The notes under the pieces: generated by a model
What the model was told of the DNA's origin: nothing
What the model saw: the letters and a program-made list of their open reading frames with translations, nothing else
Database searches by the model: none
Made by a program: the position numbers and the translations under genes
Shown: piece after piece, positions 24,858 through 40,470 of the stretch
How the letters are laid out: each line of letters begins with the position of its first letter
Position numbering within the stretch: the first letter of the stretch is position 1
Source of the DNA: JADJXM01 sp937967285
GTDB taxonomy: Bacteria > Acidobacteriota > Blastocatellia > RBC074
Direction: 5' to 3'
NCBI GenBank assembly: GCA_050249535.1
Contig: JBFWQI010000001.1
Location: 124,001-188,000 of the forward strand
Length of the DNA stretch: 64,000 nucleotides

Positions 24858-27470
24858 TCAGAATGAGAATCTCGTGCCGACCTCGATCCTGCGTGCCGGA
24901 AGAGCACCGATCGGCCGGCCGAAAAACGGCGATGTCCGGACGCCGGAAAAGCCGATCGGGTTGACGTTGTTGAGGACGTTGGTCGACTGGATATAGAAGT
25001 CGGTCCTGAATCTGGTCGTCGGCGCACCGGGCAGGGAACCGATCGATCCGAGCAGATCTCCCGCGTCGCTGCCGCGGATGACCCTCACCTGTGGGCCGGC
25101 AGAGCCCTGCGGATCTGGCATTTTTCCGAACCCGAACCCCCAGCTCAACCGGGTGTTGAGGTCCCAGCGTCCGGCGCCTCGCGCGGAATTCCTCGAAATC
25201 CCGGCCGGCCGGTCATTGATGGTCGAGTCGAGATTTTCGTCCGAGCCCGTGGTGATGTTGTAGGGCGAGGCCGAGTTGGCCTGAAAGATCGACGACAGTC
25301 TGAACCCGAACGGCAGGGTGAAGTTCGACATCAGGAAGAAACGGTGCCGGATGTCCTGCAGTGACGGACCCCGTTCGGGCCTCAGATCGAAATTGTTCGC
25401 CGGCAGGGTAAGCGGTCCGTCGGTTTCATCAGTCGTACGTGAATAAGTATAGTTCGCGCTGAGCATGAACCTGCCCATCTGCATCCAGTTCAGATTGACC
25501 ATCAGATTGTGACCGAAGGAGTTGGCCGATGATTCGATCTGCGTGATATTACCGAGCAGAGGTTCGGGGCGGTCGCCGCCGGGCAGCGGCGCGTTGATGT
25601 TGCGACCACGCAGCTGATGCGCGCCCCTCCGCCAGGAGTACTGAGTCATAAGACGAAGATTCCCCGGCAACTGCTGCTGGAGGGCGATCGATGCCTGATA
25701 GACGATCGGCATCCGAAGATTCCTCTGGATCGTGATCAGGCTCGGCGGAAGCGTGACTCCCAGACCGCCCGAGAACGGATCGGGATATCCCGGAGCGATG
25801 ATGATCAGGTCGTTCTGCTGCTGACCGTTGACCCGCAGCGCCTGTTCGATTGTTTCTGCTCCCAGCCAGTCGTAGAAGATTCCGGCCCCGCCCCGGATCG
25901 TCGTGTTGCCGCTCTTGACCGGAGACCATGCGAACCCGAATCGCGGAGCGAAATTGCTTCTGTCGTCGAGGTTAGTCTGAACTTCATGGCGCAGTCCGAA
26001 GCTCAGCGTCAGGCTCTTGGCCGCTCGCCAGTCGTCCTGAGCGAACCAGCCGAACTGCGTCTGATTCAGATCGATCTCACCGGGTCCGCTGCGCCGCGTG
26101 TAGATGATCGGAAAGCCGATATTGAAATCCCGCAGACTGGAAAAAATGAAGGTGCCGTTAAGATTCAGGAGCTCCTCGCTCTGAAACCGCGTATGCTCGA
26201 ATGACGCTCCGGCTCGAAGCGAGTGGTTTCCCGCCGCGAAATCGACATTGTCCGAGAGGATCAGCTCCTGCGCGCGTCGCGTCGAATCGTTCTGAGCTCC
26301 GCCGGTATTGAAGGCGTTGAGCACCAGAATAGTCGGCTCGTTCGAGAGCGAGTCGATCGATGTCCGAAACCAACGGGACTGGAACTTGATTTCATTGAAC
26401 AATCTCCTGCCGAGGTTTCCCGAATCGGCGAAACGCAGCAGTTCCTCCTCGGAGTCGCTCGTGTATCCGCGCTCGGGCAGATCGAAATTGCCGACACCCA
26501 GGTTGTTGCGTCGTGCTGTATTGCGCTGGAACTCGAAGCGCGAGGTGTGCGACGGGCGCAGCAGGTGTTCGAGCCGCGCCGTCGCGTTGAGCGTTCGTCC
26601 GGGCTGCCTGGCCTGCTCGAGGAATGTTCCGCCCGGCAGTGCGGCGACGATCGTTCTCGCCTCGAACGAGTTCTGACCGTCGGCCGACAGGAAGAGCGAT
26701 GTCCTGTTTTTCCAGATCGGACCGCCGAGATCGAATGCGAAACGGCGGTGCTGCTCCGGCGCGCGATACGAGGCGAAGGCGTTGCGTCCGTTGAGCGATT
26801 CGTCGCGGAAGCCGAGGTTGATGCTTCCGTGCCACGCATCGACTCCCGGTTTGGTCAGGATGTCGACGCTCATGAAAGATGATCCGTGGCTCTCCGCGGC
26901 ATAGGCATTGGTCCTGAATCGGATCTCGCGGATCTGGTTCTTCGGCGGCAGACGGCCGCCTCGAAATCCGTTGACGCTGAATGACGCTCCGGGGCCGGCC
27001 ATCTGCCTGATCGCTTCCTCGAACTCGTCCGGATCGTCGGGCAACATTGCGATCTGCTCGGCCGATAATACGGTCGAAAAAGCGCTCCCGTGTCGATCGG
27101 TGCTCGATTCGCGCGGATCCCGCTCGATTGCAACCTCATCCTGGACCGCGGCGATCGCCAGTCTTATCTCCTGCCGGTTCTCGCCCGGCCTGATCGCGAT
27201 CGGCCCCAGGCTCGTGGACTCGAAACCCGGCGCCGCCGCCTCGATCCTGACTTCACCGGTTTTGATTCCCCTGAATGTTGCCTGTCCGCTGCTGTTCGTC
27301 CTCGATGTCAGCTTCGTTCCAGCCAGCTTCACCTCCGCATTCGGGATGGCCGCTCCGCTTGGATCCAGCACGGTCACGTTCAGTACGGCCTCCTGCGCCG
27401 GCCGGTTTTGAGCGACGACCGGAACGGTCACGAGAACAAACATCGATAAAATTGAAAAAAATGTCTTCAT
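24858..27470 (-). CDS. TonB-dependent outer-membrane receptor, carboxypeptidase-regulatory type
   Basis: 870 residues. Signal peptide about 1-21; residues about 25-110 form a carboxypeptidase-regulatory (Cna-B-like) domain ('VLDPSGAAIPNAEVKL', 'GQATFRGIKTGEVRIEA'); about 125-240 is a plug ('FSTVLSAEQIAMLPDD', 'FSVNGFRGGRLPP'); the rest is a beta-barrel closing with aromatic 'RFSF'. This Oar-like layout is common in Acidobacteriota. Ligand unknown; uptake would rely on TonB/ExbBD elsewhere, or on the TonB-like proteins at 4475 and 7825. Starts 2 bases after the stop of the small NTF2-like gene, so they form an operon. Confidence 0.9.
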   Translation of the reverse strand: MKTFFSILSMFVLVTVPVVAQNRPAQEAVLNVTVLDPSGAAIPNAEVKLAGTKLTSRTNSSGQATFRGIKTGEVRIEAAAPGFESTSLGPIAIRPGENRQEIRLAIAAVQDEVAIERDPRESSTDRHGSAFSTVLSAEQIAMLPDDPDEFEEAIRQMAGPGASFSVNGFRGGRLPPKNQIREIRFRTNAYAAESHGSSFMSVDILTKPGVDAWHGSINLGFRDESLNGRNAFASYRAPEQHRRFAFDLGGPIWKNRTSLFLSADGQNSFEARTIVAALPGGTFLEQARQPGRTLNATARLEHLLRPSHTSRFEFQRNTARRNNLGVGNFDLPERGYTSDSEEELLRFADSGNLGRRLFNEIKFQSRWFRTSIDSLSNEPTILVLNAFNTGGAQNDSTRRAQELILSDNVDFAAGNHSLRAGASFEHTRFQSEELLNLNGTFIFSSLRDFNIGFPIIYTRRSGPGEIDLNQTQFGWFAQDDWRAAKSLTLSFGLRHEVQTNLDDRSNFAPRFGFAWSPVKSGNTTIRGGAGIFYDWLGAETIEQALRVNGQQQNDLIIIAPGYPDPFSGGLGVTLPPSLITIQRNLRMPIVYQASIALQQQLPGNLRLMTQYSWRRGAHQLRGRNINAPLPGGDRPEPLLGNITQIESSANSFGHNLMVNLNWMQMGRFMLSANYTYSRTTDETDGPLTLPANNFDLRPERGPSLQDIRHRFFLMSNFTLPFGFRLSSIFQANSASPYNITTGSDENLDSTINDRPAGISRNSARGAGRWDLNTRLSWGFGFGKMPDPQGSAGPQVRVIRGSDAGDLLGSIGSLPGAPTTRFRTDFYIQSTNVLNNVNPIGFSGVRTSPFFGRPIGALPARRIEVGTRFSF

Positions 27471-27472
27471 CG

Positions 27473-27895
27473 CTAATCGATCTCTGAGTTCCCGGATTCC
27501 GGCTGGGCGCGGATCCCGATGATCCCGTGCGGGGCCGCGGAATCGACAGACATATTGAACCGGACCTTCATCCCCTCGTTCTTCGTCTCGGCGATGACCG
27601 TGATCTCATACTCCTCGGATGCCGCCACGCTGATCACCTTCAGCCCTCCCGACTGCTGATAGAAACCGAGGTCCTTCTCAGCATTCTCTTCGCTCCCGCC
27701 CCGGTCCCTGTGAAAAGCCTTCATCTTATTGATATCGCCTGAATTCAGGGCTTCGAGAAAGGCTGTGAAGGTCTTTCCGGCTGCCGTGGAGGGGATCGTG
27801 GCTTCGTTCTGCGCACCGGTAACCTTCGTTCCGACCATGACGATCAAAGTCAGAGCGGCTGCAATGGTCATCGCATGTGCGATCAGTCGTTTCAT
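27473..27895 (-). CDS. Small exported protein with NTF2-like pattern
   Basis: 140 residues, signal peptide to about residue 28. The block 'TAAGKTFTAFLEALNSGD' followed by 'MKAFHRDRG' resembles the small NTF2-like domain that often precedes secreted serine hydrolases in Acidobacteriota and Bacteroidota; here it stands alone. Role unknown; tight coupling to the TonB receptor suggests a periplasmic partner. AAGGAG lies 9 bases before the ATG. A MITE-like element ends 21 bases upstream of the start, so the promoter must lie in or before that element. Confidence 0.7.
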   Translation of the reverse strand: MKRLIAHAMTIAAALTLIVMVGTKVTGAQNEATIPSTAAGKTFTAFLEALNSGDINKMKAFHRDRGGSEENAEKDLGFYQQSGGLKVISVAASEEYEITVIAETKNEGMKVRFNMSVDSAAPHGIIGIRAQPESGNSEID

Positions 27896-27916
27896 ATGTT
27901 TATCTCCTTCTCTTGT

Positions 27917-28197
27917 GTAACTACCCAGCTCACAGAGGGGAAAAGAAGAAATTAGACAGGATTTACAGGGTTAAGTCAGAGGGTATTGAGGCCCGTATTC
28001 ACCGGCAAATGTACTTCGACTTTTTTTCGAACTCATTTTATCCGTAACTGCTCAGCCTGTTCTGAGCCCGCTCCGCGGGCTTGCCCTCCAACGGAGGCTG
28101 TGCAGTTACTTTTATCCTTTGGTTTAATCCTGTAAATCCTGTCAAATCCTGTAAATCCTGTCTAATTTCTTCTTTCCTCCGAGGGCTGAGCAGTTAC
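27917..28197. mobile_element. MITE-like element, copy 1, with nested insertion
   Basis: Starts GTAACTACCCAGCTC and ends with the inverted version (..GGGCTGAGCAGTTAC). Inner parts of both arms carry repeated 'acaggattt' words. It is homologous along its length to 57816-58038 except for a 66-bp insertion plus 8-bp duplication at 28044-28117. Flanks tctcttgt and tcacctgt match at 6 of 8 positions, compatible with an old 8-bp target duplication. No ORF of transposase type. Confidence 0.85.
28044..28109. mobile_element. Nested 66-bp mini-element with 8-bp target duplication
   Basis: Ends GTAACTGCTCAGCC and GGCTGTGCAGTTAC are terminal inverted repeats matching those of the host element. It is flanked by perfect direct repeats TTTTATCC (28036-28043 and 28110-28117); the uninterrupted host sequence with one TTTTATCC is seen at 57951-57960 in the other copy. 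Confidence 0.88.
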
Positions 28198-28250
28198 TCA
28201 CCTGTCAGTGTTATTTCAGATCGTCGCCCGCCGTTCAGGCCTTGCGACGA

Positions 28251-29147
28251 TCACTTCTTGACGAACTTTTCGGGTTTGAATTTCGGGTTGATCTCGATCT
28301 TTTTGATCTCCCATTCCTCGTTTGTCTCGCCCGCGATGCTGCGCGTCAGGCGGTGAGGAAAAGTGATTCCGCCGACTTCACGGAAATCGTCCAGAAACAT
28401 CTGATATTCCACTTCCGGTTCCTTCGCGGCCTCGGCCTCGGACTCCCTGATGCTCTTTTCGATCTCTTCGCGCGAGCGGGCCGGTCCGGTCATGGTCCGT
28501 GAAATCATCCTCGGCTTTCGCCCCTGCCAGGTCATCATCAGCAGCCGATTCGACTTCTGTTCGATGAAGAGCCGGGTGTTGATGCCGAAGGAGCTGTTGA
28601 CATTGATCACGTCGGCGTTTCCATCGGGCGATTCGGCCACCCCGGCAAAGCTGTATTCGACGGGGATGTTTTCGGGTGTCCTGAGCAGCCAGCCGAGTAT
28701 CAGGCGACCGAAATCGGTCTTCAATGAATTGAGTCTGATCTGCTCGCCGTTCGGTGAGTCGTCTCCGGGACGTTTGATCATGATCATCGCGCCGCCGGTT
28801 CCGCTGGTCTGCTGATCTGCCCAGGTGCTGTCGCCGACCAGGGCCTCGAGGCGGGTGAACTCGATGCCGGGCATCGGAGCCATCGTCTCAGTTCGCAGGA
28901 TGCGATCCGGCAGTTGAAGGTCGATCTGGACCTCGCCGCTCATGTCGCGTCCGCCCATCATCCTGCGGTATCCAGCGATGACGCTCAGTCCGGCGATCGA
29001 CTCGACCTTTTTGCCGCCGATCGCCGCCCGCGCTTTCGCCAGAATCTCGATGGCTTTCGTTTTCGGGTCCTGTGCCAGAGCCCCGGGCAGGATTTCGGTC
29101 ACGGCAAATCCTGCCAGAAGAATTATCATCAGAATTTTCTCTCTCAT
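28251..29147 (-). CDS. Exported protein of unknown function (LolA-like size)
   Basis: 298 residues with a signal peptide (about 1-26, 'PGALAQ'). After it comes 'KAIEILAKARAAIGGKKVESIAGLSV', a start common in acidobacterial exported proteins that may have an outer-membrane lipoprotein-sorting (LolA/LolB-like) beta fold; no catalytic motif is visible. Ends lysine-rich. A truncated duplicate of its first 43 codons and 116 bp of upstream DNA lies at 32576-32820. Transcribed toward the NTF2-like and TonB genes but separated from them by the MITE-like element. Confidence 0.7.
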   Translation of the reverse strand: MREKILMIILLAGFAVTEILPGALAQDPKTKAIEILAKARAAIGGKKVESIAGLSVIAGYRRMMGGRDMSGEVQIDLQLPDRILRTETMAPMPGIEFTRLEALVGDSTWADQQTSGTGGAMIMIKRPGDDSPNGEQIRLNSLKTDFGRLILGWLLRTPENIPVEYSFAGVAESPDGNADVINVNSSFGINTRLFIEQKSNRLLMMTWQGRKPRMISRTMTGPARSREEIEKSIRESEAEAAKEPEVEYQMFLDDFREVGGITFPHRLTRSIAGETNEEWEIKKIEINPKFKPEKFVKK

Positions 29148-29264
29148 CTTTTCTCCAGTCTGATCGATTGCCGGCGAATTGCCGCCGTGTGGGAGGGATC
29201 ATCTCTCAGAATACTACCCGAATGGTTAAGGCGGAGAAAAGAGATTGTTAAGGATGTAAAATTT

Positions 29265-29621
29265 CGATTTTTTTAATCGGATCGAGATAATTTCTATCAG
29301 TACCTCACTTCCACATCAAAATAAAAACATACGCCATCGAAACAGGTAACACCTTGGAGAGTCCATGGAATGACAATTGCCTCGTGTCATGTAAGAGGCC
29401 ATAAACTGGGGAAATTTCCTGCTTGGGGCGTGAAATACCGCCAATTACTCAGGCCAAGTGGAAAATCAGCCAATTTATCCTAGCTTAAAACAACACTGTA
29501 ATTTTCATGTTTGCTCAACGGATCAATATGTCTGAGTCGCGGAGAGAGAAGGGGTCCGGGATCCTGACTGAAAATCCCAAAAAGTCATGGATGGCACTCA
29601 AAAGAGGCCGGAGGAGGTTTT
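29265..29621. other. Gene-free stretch before the 955-aa gene
   Basis: A/T-richer intergenic DNA. I see no convincing ORF, hairpin or promoter pair in it. The word AAATTTTACATCCTTAACAA (minus strand) at its left border, 29245-29264, is shared with 32801-32820. Confidence 0.5.
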
Positions 29622-32489
29622 ATGAGTTATCGAGGGATGCTGAAATTGGCGGCTCCGATCAGTTTTTTGTTGATGCTGATGGCAGTTTTTCTACGGGTGA
29701 ACTCAGCCCTGGCGCAAAATTCGACGATTCCGCCCGGCACCTATACGGCGGTGGCGAGCGATATGGTGATCACCGCACTTGCCCAGCCCGGGGAATACCG
29801 GATCACATTAAAGGAGGACGGCAAATTTGTATACGGTTATAACGTTCGCACTCTGAGCACGGGAATTTATGCGGTAAACGGGGACAATCTGGAATTCACC
29901 ATGACCTGGGGAATTGGTGATTGCGCGGGCAAGAGCGTCTTCAAGTGGAGTCTGCAGGGAAACAGACTGAGCCTCGCGCCCGCGCCCGGCCAGACCTATT
30001 CCTGCCAGCTCATTCCGTGGCTGTCGGGGGCTTACTTCAAGACCGATCAGGTGGATAAGCTTTGGAAGAACATCGGCCCGACGGGCGGCAACATCCGTTC
30101 GCTGCTGGTCAAGGACACCAAAATATTCGCAGGAACTTATGGGGGCGGCATTTTTTCGTCGGCCGATCAGGGGCAGAGCTGGAATGTCAAGGGGACATAC
30201 AGAGGCGGTACGATCACGGCTCTGGCGGCGTTCAACGGCAATCTGTACGCTGGAACCGAAAACAATATTATTCTGATTTCTCTGGATGAAGGCGAGACGT
30301 GGCAATTTCAGCAATGGTCGACAGGGGGGGCTCCGCCCAACTTCACGCTATCGGATTTCGCCGAATTCAATGGAAAGCTCTATGCCGCGACGAGAGGGCA
30401 GGGCGTTATTCGTCTGACCGATAATCCGATTGTCTGGGAGAATTCCGGTACCACCGGCCTGACCGACCTGAACGCCACTTCGCTGGTGGTTGCGGGTGGG
30501 ATGCTGTATGTGGGCACCGACGGCGGGGGAGTCTTTGTCTCCACGGATGGCAATATCTGGGCGCCGGCCAGCAACGGGATCACCTTCCCGCGCATTTCGA
30601 CGCTGGCGGTGAGTGGCAATACAATTTATGCCGGCACTTCAGCAGGCACCCCCGCTACCAATGAAGTCTATTACACCCAGAACAACGGGCAGAACTGGAC
30701 GCGCGTGGGGAACGGTCTGGCCGCCAGCTTTCAGGCGGGATATCAGAACCAGGTATACGACCTGCTGCCGTTCGGAGGAAAGCTCTTTGCGGCCTCATCC
30801 AACGGAGTGATCGTCAATGAAGGGGCGAACTGGCGCGCGGTTTATCAGGGGACTTTCATCCCTTACTTTTATTCCCTGGCCGTGAGCGGGAACCAGATTT
30901 TCGCCGGCTCAGGCGGGTTTGGTAATGATGGCATATCCCGCTCGAGCGACGGCGGTACGACATGGAGCCAGGTCAACAATGGTCTCTATGCACGGAATGT
31001 CTCGGCGGTTCTAAAGGACAATGGCGTGCTGTACGTTGGAGTAAATGATGGGGCTTTCATCTCGACCAATGACGGTCAGACCTGGACGCGGACCAACATT
31101 CCCGGCCCGACGGTAGCTAACTTCCTGGCCTTTGACGGCAAGGTCCTGGCCGGAACGACATTCGGAGTCTATTCCAGCTCCAACCAGGGGCAGTCCTGGA
31201 CGCGGACGAGCAACGGACTGGCATCGGGACAGGTCAATCGAATCGTTCCGCTGGGAAACACGCTTTTCGCATCGGTCTATAATGCGGGCGTTTATCGTTC
31301 GACCGACAGCGGGGCGAACTGGACATCGGCCAATAACGGCCTCGCCAGTCCGAAGGTCTGGGACCTGGTTGCAATGAACGGCAATCTGTTCGTCTCGACA
31401 CTGGATTCCGGAGTATTGAGATCGACTGATCAGGGACAGAGTTGGTCGGCGGCGCCGAACAGCGGGCTGCCGTCAGGCCAGATTCAGGCGATGGCTGTGA
31501 GCGGCAACATCCTTTTCGCAGCCGTTATGGAGCAGGGCATCTATTATTCGATCGATAATGGAGGCGCCTGGGTGAAATCCACCGGTGGGTTCAGTAATCC
31601 GTATGTGGCCCGACTTCATGTGAGTGGCGGAAATATATATGCAGCCGGCGGCTTCGGGATCGGGGTCATGCGTTCGACCGACAACGGTCAGAACTGGGGG
31701 TTATACAATGCCGGCTTCGATTCGGGTTACGGCCTCGCACTTTTCGTCAGCGGGTCGACGCTCTACGCCGGGGGATTGAATGGTCTTTACGCCAGTACAT
31801 GCCTGGTCAATCCTGAGGTGACGGTCTCGGCCGCAGATTACTCCGTGGGTTCGATCGTCGAGAAATCGATCGTGGCCGCCTATGGAGTCCAGCTGGCGAC
31901 AGGGATCGAGATTGCAACTTCGCAGCCGCTGCCGACCTCGCTTGCGGGAACGACCGTCAAGGTCCGCGACAGCAATGGCGTCGAACGCCTGGCGCCGTTG
32001 TTCTATGTTTCACCGGACCAGATCAATTATGAAGTCCCGGCTGGAACGGCCACCGGGCCTGCGACTGTAATGATCTTGAATGGAGACGGCTTTGCGGCGA
32101 TCGGCAGCATGCATGTCAAATTGTCGGCGCCTACGATCTTCACAAACAATTACAGTGGTTCGGGACCTGCCGCAGCGCTCGATGCCTTCACATATGCGCC
32201 CGGCCCGTTCAACGCCACTCAATCAAACGGGCAGCCCAATATCCTGGCGGTTTTCGGGACGGGGCTTGGAGGCGACGCCACCGAAGTCTCGGGCGATGTC
32301 AGCGGCAGCGTCACTACGCGGCTCAACGGGAATGTGATTGTTACGGCGTATGCCGGGAACGCTCCGGGATATGTCGGCCTCAACCAGTACAACATAATTC
32401 TGCCCGAGGGGATCGGCACCGGCACCTATTCACTGACGTTCGCGCGAGGAGGCGTCACAAGCAACACGGTTACGATTTCAATCCGTTGA
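29622..32489 (+). CDS. Secreted BNR-propeller protein with TIGR03437 C-terminus
   Basis: 955 residues. Signal peptide about 1-32 (ends 'NSALAQ'); about 35-135 a small beta domain ('PPGTYTAVASDMV', with Cys residues); about 145-720 repeated BNR/two-component-propeller blades of the form 'G.IFSSADQGQSW', 'G.FISTNDGQTW', 'VYRSTDSGANW'; then the TIGR03437 domain ('VSAADY', 'FYVSPDQINYEVP', 'FGTGLGG', 'GLNQYNIILPEGI'). Unlike the 1933- and 2089-aa proteins it has no NHL or BACON part. Extracellular or surface binding role is likely; no catalytic residues found. GAGGAGG lies 4 bases before the ATG, and a strong terminator follows. Flanked by direct duplicates of a neighbouring gene's 5' end. Confidence 0.85.
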   Translation: MSYRGMLKLAAPISFLLMLMAVFLRVNSALAQNSTIPPGTYTAVASDMVITALAQPGEYRITLKEDGKFVYGYNVRTLSTGIYAVNGDNLEFTMTWGIGDCAGKSVFKWSLQGNRLSLAPAPGQTYSCQLIPWLSGAYFKTDQVDKLWKNIGPTGGNIRSLLVKDTKIFAGTYGGGIFSSADQGQSWNVKGTYRGGTITALAAFNGNLYAGTENNIILISLDEGETWQFQQWSTGGAPPNFTLSDFAEFNGKLYAATRGQGVIRLTDNPIVWENSGTTGLTDLNATSLVVAGGMLYVGTDGGGVFVSTDGNIWAPASNGITFPRISTLAVSGNTIYAGTSAGTPATNEVYYTQNNGQNWTRVGNGLAASFQAGYQNQVYDLLPFGGKLFAASSNGVIVNEGANWRAVYQGTFIPYFYSLAVSGNQIFAGSGGFGNDGISRSSDGGTTWSQVNNGLYARNVSAVLKDNGVLYVGVNDGAFISTNDGQTWTRTNIPGPTVANFLAFDGKVLAGTTFGVYSSSNQGQSWTRTSNGLASGQVNRIVPLGNTLFASVYNAGVYRSTDSGANWTSANNGLASPKVWDLVAMNGNLFVSTLDSGVLRSTDQGQSWSAAPNSGLPSGQIQAMAVSGNILFAAVMEQGIYYSIDNGGAWVKSTGGFSNPYVARLHVSGGNIYAAGGFGIGVMRSTDNGQNWGLYNAGFDSGYGLALFVSGSTLYAGGLNGLYASTCLVNPEVTVSAADYSVGSIVEKSIVAAYGVQLATGIEIATSQPLPTSLAGTTVKVRDSNGVERLAPLFYVSPDQINYEVPAGTATGPATVMILNGDGFAAIGSMHVKLSAPTIFTNNYSGSGPAAALDAFTYAPGPFNATQSNGQPNILAVFGTGLGGDATEVSGDVSGSVTTRLNGNVIVTAYAGNAPGYVGLNQYNIILPEGIGTGTYSLTFARGGVTSNTVTISIR

Positions 32490-32530
32490 AATTGTGACCG
32501 GCTCAATTTCGTTACCTGATTCAAGGGCAG

Positions 32531-32570
32531 GGCCATCTGGTTAAGACCAGATGGCCTTGCCTTTCCTGTT
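32531..32570 (+). terminator. Rho-independent terminator of the 955-aa gene
   Basis: Perfect 11-bp stem GGCCATCTGGT/ACCAGATGGCC with the four-base loop TAAG (32531-32556), followed by a T-rich run. Confidence 0.88.
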
Positions 32571-32575
32571 TCTCC

Positions 32576-32820
32576 GATCGCCGCCGGCAGCTTGCAGGCT
32601 ATCTCGGCCGCCTTCGATTTCGGGTTTTGATCCAGATTGCCGGGCAGGATTTCGATCACAGTGAATCCGGCCTGAATACATGTTTTCAGTATTTTCTCTC
32701 GCATCTTTTCTCCAGCTTGATCAATTGACAGCGAAATATAGCCGTTCATGAGGAGCATCTCACTGAACTTTATCTGAACGGTAAAAACCTGGGGCAGATT
32801 TTGTTAAGGATGTAAAATTT
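32576..32820 (-). pseudogene. Truncated duplicate of the 28251-29147 gene, 5' end
   Basis: On the minus strand, the ATG at 32704 starts 'MREKIL', 'AGFTVIEILPG', 'QNPKSKAAEI', 'PAAIGE', which parallels residues 1-43 of the 298-aa protein ('MREKIL', 'AGFAVTEILPG', 'QDPKTKAIEI', 'RAAIGG'). Likeness then stops. It also includes 116 bp upstream up to a shared 20-base word (32801-32820). The alanine-rich signal core has changed to 'KTCIQAG' and the downstream reading is unrelated, so it is decayed. Confidence 0.8.
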
Positions 32821-32905
32821 GCAGCGGACGGGAAACGGCGCCGAATCGCTGTGGTATGATGCGCGGGTCGAGGGGCCCTGAAGAGCCCGGAAATCGCGGT
32901 GAATT

Positions 32906-35489
<2,584 letters not shown>

Positions 35490-35490
35490 G

Positions 35491-35613
35491 CATGGAGTCC
35501 CGCATGGAGTCCCGTATGGAGTCCCGACATAAGGCGGGGTATTCAGTGATCAAACGAAGCTCTCATTGATAACCAAATAACCCGCCTGAATTCGGGACTC
35601 CATACGGGACTCC
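35491..35613. repeat. Inverted 'catggagtcccg' repeats
   Basis: Three direct 12-bp copies of catggagtcccg (35491-35526, last with t for c) begin one base after the response-regulator stop; two inverted copies lie at 35593-35613. Between them 'gcggggtatt' and 'aacccgcc' also pair. The right arm forms the 3' end of the small minus-strand gene. Confidence 0.8.
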
Positions 35614-35780
35614 TTTTCGAGCTCCTCGATGAATCGATCGACGGTCAGTTCGGCCAGGGATTCGTCCGGAGTTGTGAGAAGGCAAAGTGAAGTTCCGTCC
35701 CCGGGGCTGACGCAGGATCTGAAGAGTCCCGTTCCATACTCTCTGATGACGCAGGCAATCCATCCTTTCCGGTCGGCCAT
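35550..35780 (-). CDS. Small unknown protein with repeat-encoded C-terminus
   Basis: 76 residues from the ATG at 35780, chosen because AAAGGA stands 8 bases upstream; an ATG six codons earlier is possible. Begins 'MADRKGWIACVIREYG' and reads like a small globular protein; no family recognised. The last 21 or so residues ('ESRMESRIQAGYLV..') are encoded by the catggagtcccg repeat, so the original C-terminus was probably replaced when the repeat came in. Convergent with the response regulator. It could be non-coding. Confidence 0.45.
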   Translation of the reverse strand: MADRKGWIACVIREYGTGLFRSCVSPGDGTSLCLLTTPDESLAELTVDRFIEELEKESRMESRIQAGYLVINESFV

Positions 35781-35973
35781 AATAATCGTCCTTTCCATTT
35801 TTCATCCCTTGATCTGTCTGAGTGAAGTTCGCTTATCTCAAGACGCCAGAAGGCGACCGAAGTTTCAAAATATTGCCGACGTCGGAGCCGGACTTCTCAT
35901 TCCAATCTCATCTGTTTTGATTTAGCATGGCTCGGAAAAAAATCACTCTTGAGTCCATCCCTCGAAAGGAGAA

Positions 35974-38181
<2,208 letters not shown>

Positions 38182-38195
38182 AAATATGGCTCAAC

Positions 38196-38204
38196 TGCTA
38201 TAAT
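38196..38204 (+). promoter_or_regulatory. Extended -10 promoter of relA
   Basis: TGCTATAAT, a perfect extended -10 box, ends 9 bases before the relA ATG at 38214. No good -35 is seen and no ribosome site exists between, so transcription would start within a few bases of the ATG and give a near-leaderless mRNA. Confidence 0.55.
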
Positions 38205-38213
38205 TGCCATTGT

Positions 38214-40400
<2,187 letters not shown>

Positions 40401-40470
40401 AACCGCATATTTTCAGTCCACCCCGGGAAGTAAACTTCATTCTCATCCCCATAAGATCAGGAGATAGTCA

